Origin: PVC group bacterium
GTDB taxonomy: Bacteria > Verrucomicrobiota > Kiritimatiellia > SS1-B-03-39 > UBA6053
Direction of reading: 5' to 3'
NCBI GenBank assembly: GCA_003565035.1
Contig: PXDP01000136.1
Location: 1-7,618, forward strand
DNA length: 7,618 nucleotides
Below, in pieces: positions 6,064-7,618 of the stretch. A program made the translations under genes and the position numbers. The notes beneath the pieces are model-generated. The model was not told the DNA's origin and searched no databases. It worked only from the letters and a program-made list of their open reading frames with translations. The number at the start of each line of letters is the position of its first letter. The stretch's first letter is position 1.

Positions 6064-7618
6064 AAACGAGTTTATCGCAAAGCCAAAAGGCGATCGTGGA
6101 GGCCCCGGACCAGCATTACCTGGTGGTCGCATCCGCTGGCAGCGGAAAAACCCGCATCTTAACCGAACGTATCCGGTTCTTGCTGGAGGAGAGAAAGACG
6201 ACCGCAAGAATTCTCGCACTCACCTTTACGAACAAAGCCGCGGAAGAAATGAAGGCGCGCTTGAAAGGCATCCCCGACCTTTCAGACCGAACCTTCATCG
6301 GCACGATTCATGGCTTTTGCCAGGGACTGATCGATTCCCATGGAAAGGCCATCGGATTGGACACTACGCCGTCTATTCTCGACCGGGAAGTGGACCGCCT
6401 GGAAATGTTGGAGAAGGCCCTCCAGGAGAATCCGGTATTGATCAAATATCTCGAAAAACATGATTCCGATTCGGAGAAAAGAAAATTTTTGTACCGCGTT
6501 CTAAACAAATTCAGCGAGTGCAAGCGTGACTGGACGAAATACGTGGCCATCCAATCCGATGACTGGAAGAACGAGGCGGAAATGCTGGCCTTCCGGGTGT
6601 ACCATGAATACATGCAAAGCCAGGGCGTGATTGACTATGACGATATTCTGCTGTTGGCGTACCGCATCCTCACCGAACGTCCGGCAGTGGCGAACCTCTA
6701 TCATCGCACCTATCGGTACCTGTGCGTGGATGAGGCGCAGGACCTGAATCCCGTGCAATATGGTTTGGTTCGGGTCCTGGGGGCAAAGGCAAATGCTGTG
6801 TTGATGGTGGGTGATCCCAACCAGGCGATTTATGGATTCAATGGCTCCAGCAAAGAATTCATGACTAAACACTTCAAGCAGGACTTTCAACCTCATGAAG
6901 TCGTTTTGCGTGAAAACTATCGTTCCTCACGGAAGGTAATTCGAGCCGCAAACGCTCTCTTTCCAGGCGGTTTAGAAGAACAAGCCGCTGCATTGGTAGG
7001 CGAACTGGGAATCAAAGCCTGTGGCACTGAAGCGGAGGAGGCACAATGGATCTCAGACAAAATCATGTCCTTGATCTCCACGGGAACGCATCCCGATATC
7101 GAAGGCCCCTTGACTTTGGATCGTATCGCCGTCCTCGCCCGAAACCGTTATGTCTTCCAACCTCTGATGGACACCCTCAAACAAGCGGAAATCGGACACT
7201 ACTTCAAGCAGCCCCACGGTTCTGCGGAACTGGAATCGGACGCGGGCAAACTTTTTGACCTGGGCATCCGCATCTGCATCAACCCCCAGAACCAGATTCA
7301 TCTTCAGAAATTATCCAAACTTCTGAAACTAAATACCGAAGTAACGCAGTCCTCCACCCAAGCTCTGGAAATCCTGGAGCAGCAATGCGGGCTTACAGAA
7401 GAGCCAACAAGACCGCTTGCGCTGCTTCTCCTCGACTGCTGGAAACAGATTCACGAAAATGTGAATCATTTCACCCGTGTTTTGGATCGTTTTAAGGGGT
7501 TCATCGAGTCCACGCTTCCAACAGACGGCAAGACGGACAACCACGATATCGCCCTGACACTCAATGACATCGAATTCATGAGGGAGGTCTGGGGAAATTA
7601 CTCTAGAATGGTACCTAG
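6060..7618 (+). CDS. UvrD/Rep-type superfamily 1 helicase, 3' end outside window
   Basis: An ATP-dependent 3'-5' DNA helicase of the UvrD/PcrA/Rep group, with 519 residues visible. The Q motif LSQSQKAIV leads to Walker A ASAGSGKT (to residue 31). Motif Ia is LALTFTNKAAEEM, then FIGTIHGFCQG. Motif II is VDEAQD (D224, E225), motif III is GDPNQAIYGF (251-260), and motif IV contains ENYRSS (R288). Later motifs V and VI must lie past the window edge, and the frame is open there. The accessory part after motif IV (IAVLARNRYVFQPLMDTL, then HYFKQPHGS) resembles helicases paired with OLD-family nucleases. It is already longer than GajB of Gabija (about 500 residues from memory), so a Gabija label is not justified. 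It has its own GGAGG and an ATGA overlap with a vanished upstream gene. Motifs present are intact, so helicase function is plausible. Confidence 0.93.
   Translation, partial: MKTSLSQSQKAIVEAPDQHYLVVASAGSGKTRILTERIRFLLEERKTTARILALTFTNKAAEEMKARLKGIPDLSDRTFIGTIHGFCQGLIDSHGKAIGLDTTPSILDREVDRLEMLEKALQENPVLIKYLEKHDSDSEKRKFLYRVLNKFSECKRDWTKYVAIQSDDWKNEAEMLAFRVYHEYMQSQGVIDYDDILLLAYRILTERPAVANLYHRTYRYLCVDEAQDLNPVQYGLVRVLGAKANAVLMVGDPNQAIYGFNGSSKEFMTKHFKQDFQPHEVVLRENYRSSRKVIRAANALFPGGLEEQAAALVGELGIKACGTEAEEAQWISDKIMSLISTGTHPDIEGPLTLDRIAVLARNRYVFQPLMDTLKQAEIGHYFKQPHGSAELESDAGKLFDLGIRICINPQNQIHLQKLSKLLKLNTEVTQSSTQALEILEQQCGLTEEPTRPLALLLLDCWKQIHENVNHFTRVLDRFKGFIESTLPTDGKTDNHDIALTLNDIEFMREVWGNYSRMVP

Noticed and set aside
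5986..7618. Complete Gabija (gajA/gajB) system
   Set aside because: Only a UvrD-like helicase and a 25-residue tail of an unknown upstream gene are present; no OLD-family ATPase/Toprim nuclease is visible, and the helicase is already longer than GajB.

Overview
The window looks like a piece of a bacterial defence island, assembled from fragments of several unrelated systems. Recognisable functions are a DNA adenine methyltransferase, an AAA+ ATPase coupled to a subtilisin-like protease, and a UvrD/Rep-type helicase. Between them lie gene relics, duplicated gene ends and small palindromes. No ribosomal, tRNA or housekeeping gene is visible. GC is moderately high, and short palindromes of the form TTCCGA-N3-TCGGAA sit between genes. 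From memory such palindromes are common in Verrucomicrobiota, so that phylum is a tentative guess; nothing here proves the host.

Layout, all on the + strand. (1) Positions 2-1648 hold the 3' part of a large Eco57I-like N6-adenine methyltransferase with an NPPY motif; its start is outside the window. (2) Positions 1649-1980 hold two small hairpins and what looks like a wrecked DUF262 (GmrSD-type restriction) gene. (3) Positions 1981-2949 hold an unrecognised, more AT-rich gene. (4) Positions 2962-3096 hold a second, diverged copy of the methyltransferase C-terminus in intact frame. With the copy at 1512-1648 it brackets the unknown gene in a pair of direct repeats, including a 30-bp identical block across the stop codon. 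(5) Positions 3212-4192 encode an AAA+ ATPase, overlapped by 8 bp by a subtilisin-like peptidase starting at 4185. (6) The peptidase keeps its Asp, His and oxyanion Asn but breaks off at about 5985-6003, just before the catalytic Ser block. Its frame then continues without a stop into a UvrD-like helicase (ATG at 6060) that runs off the window end.

The most notable point is the 5985-6063 junction. In a second frame the same DNA encodes what looks like the last ~25 residues of a different gene, ending in a TGA that overlaps the helicase ATG as ATGA. The simplest reading is that a deletion or recombination joined an ATPase/protease module to the tail of an unrelated two-gene nuclease/helicase-type operon. 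The helicase keeps its own strong ribosome binding site. Whether the continuous frame yields a functional protease-helicase fusion or is an accident of the junction cannot be settled from sequence alone.

Functionally, the methyltransferase probably belonged to a restriction or DISARM/BREX-like system upstream. The ATPase and protease would act as a coupled pair if the protease were whole. The helicase would act with a nuclease-type partner of which only a tail remains.
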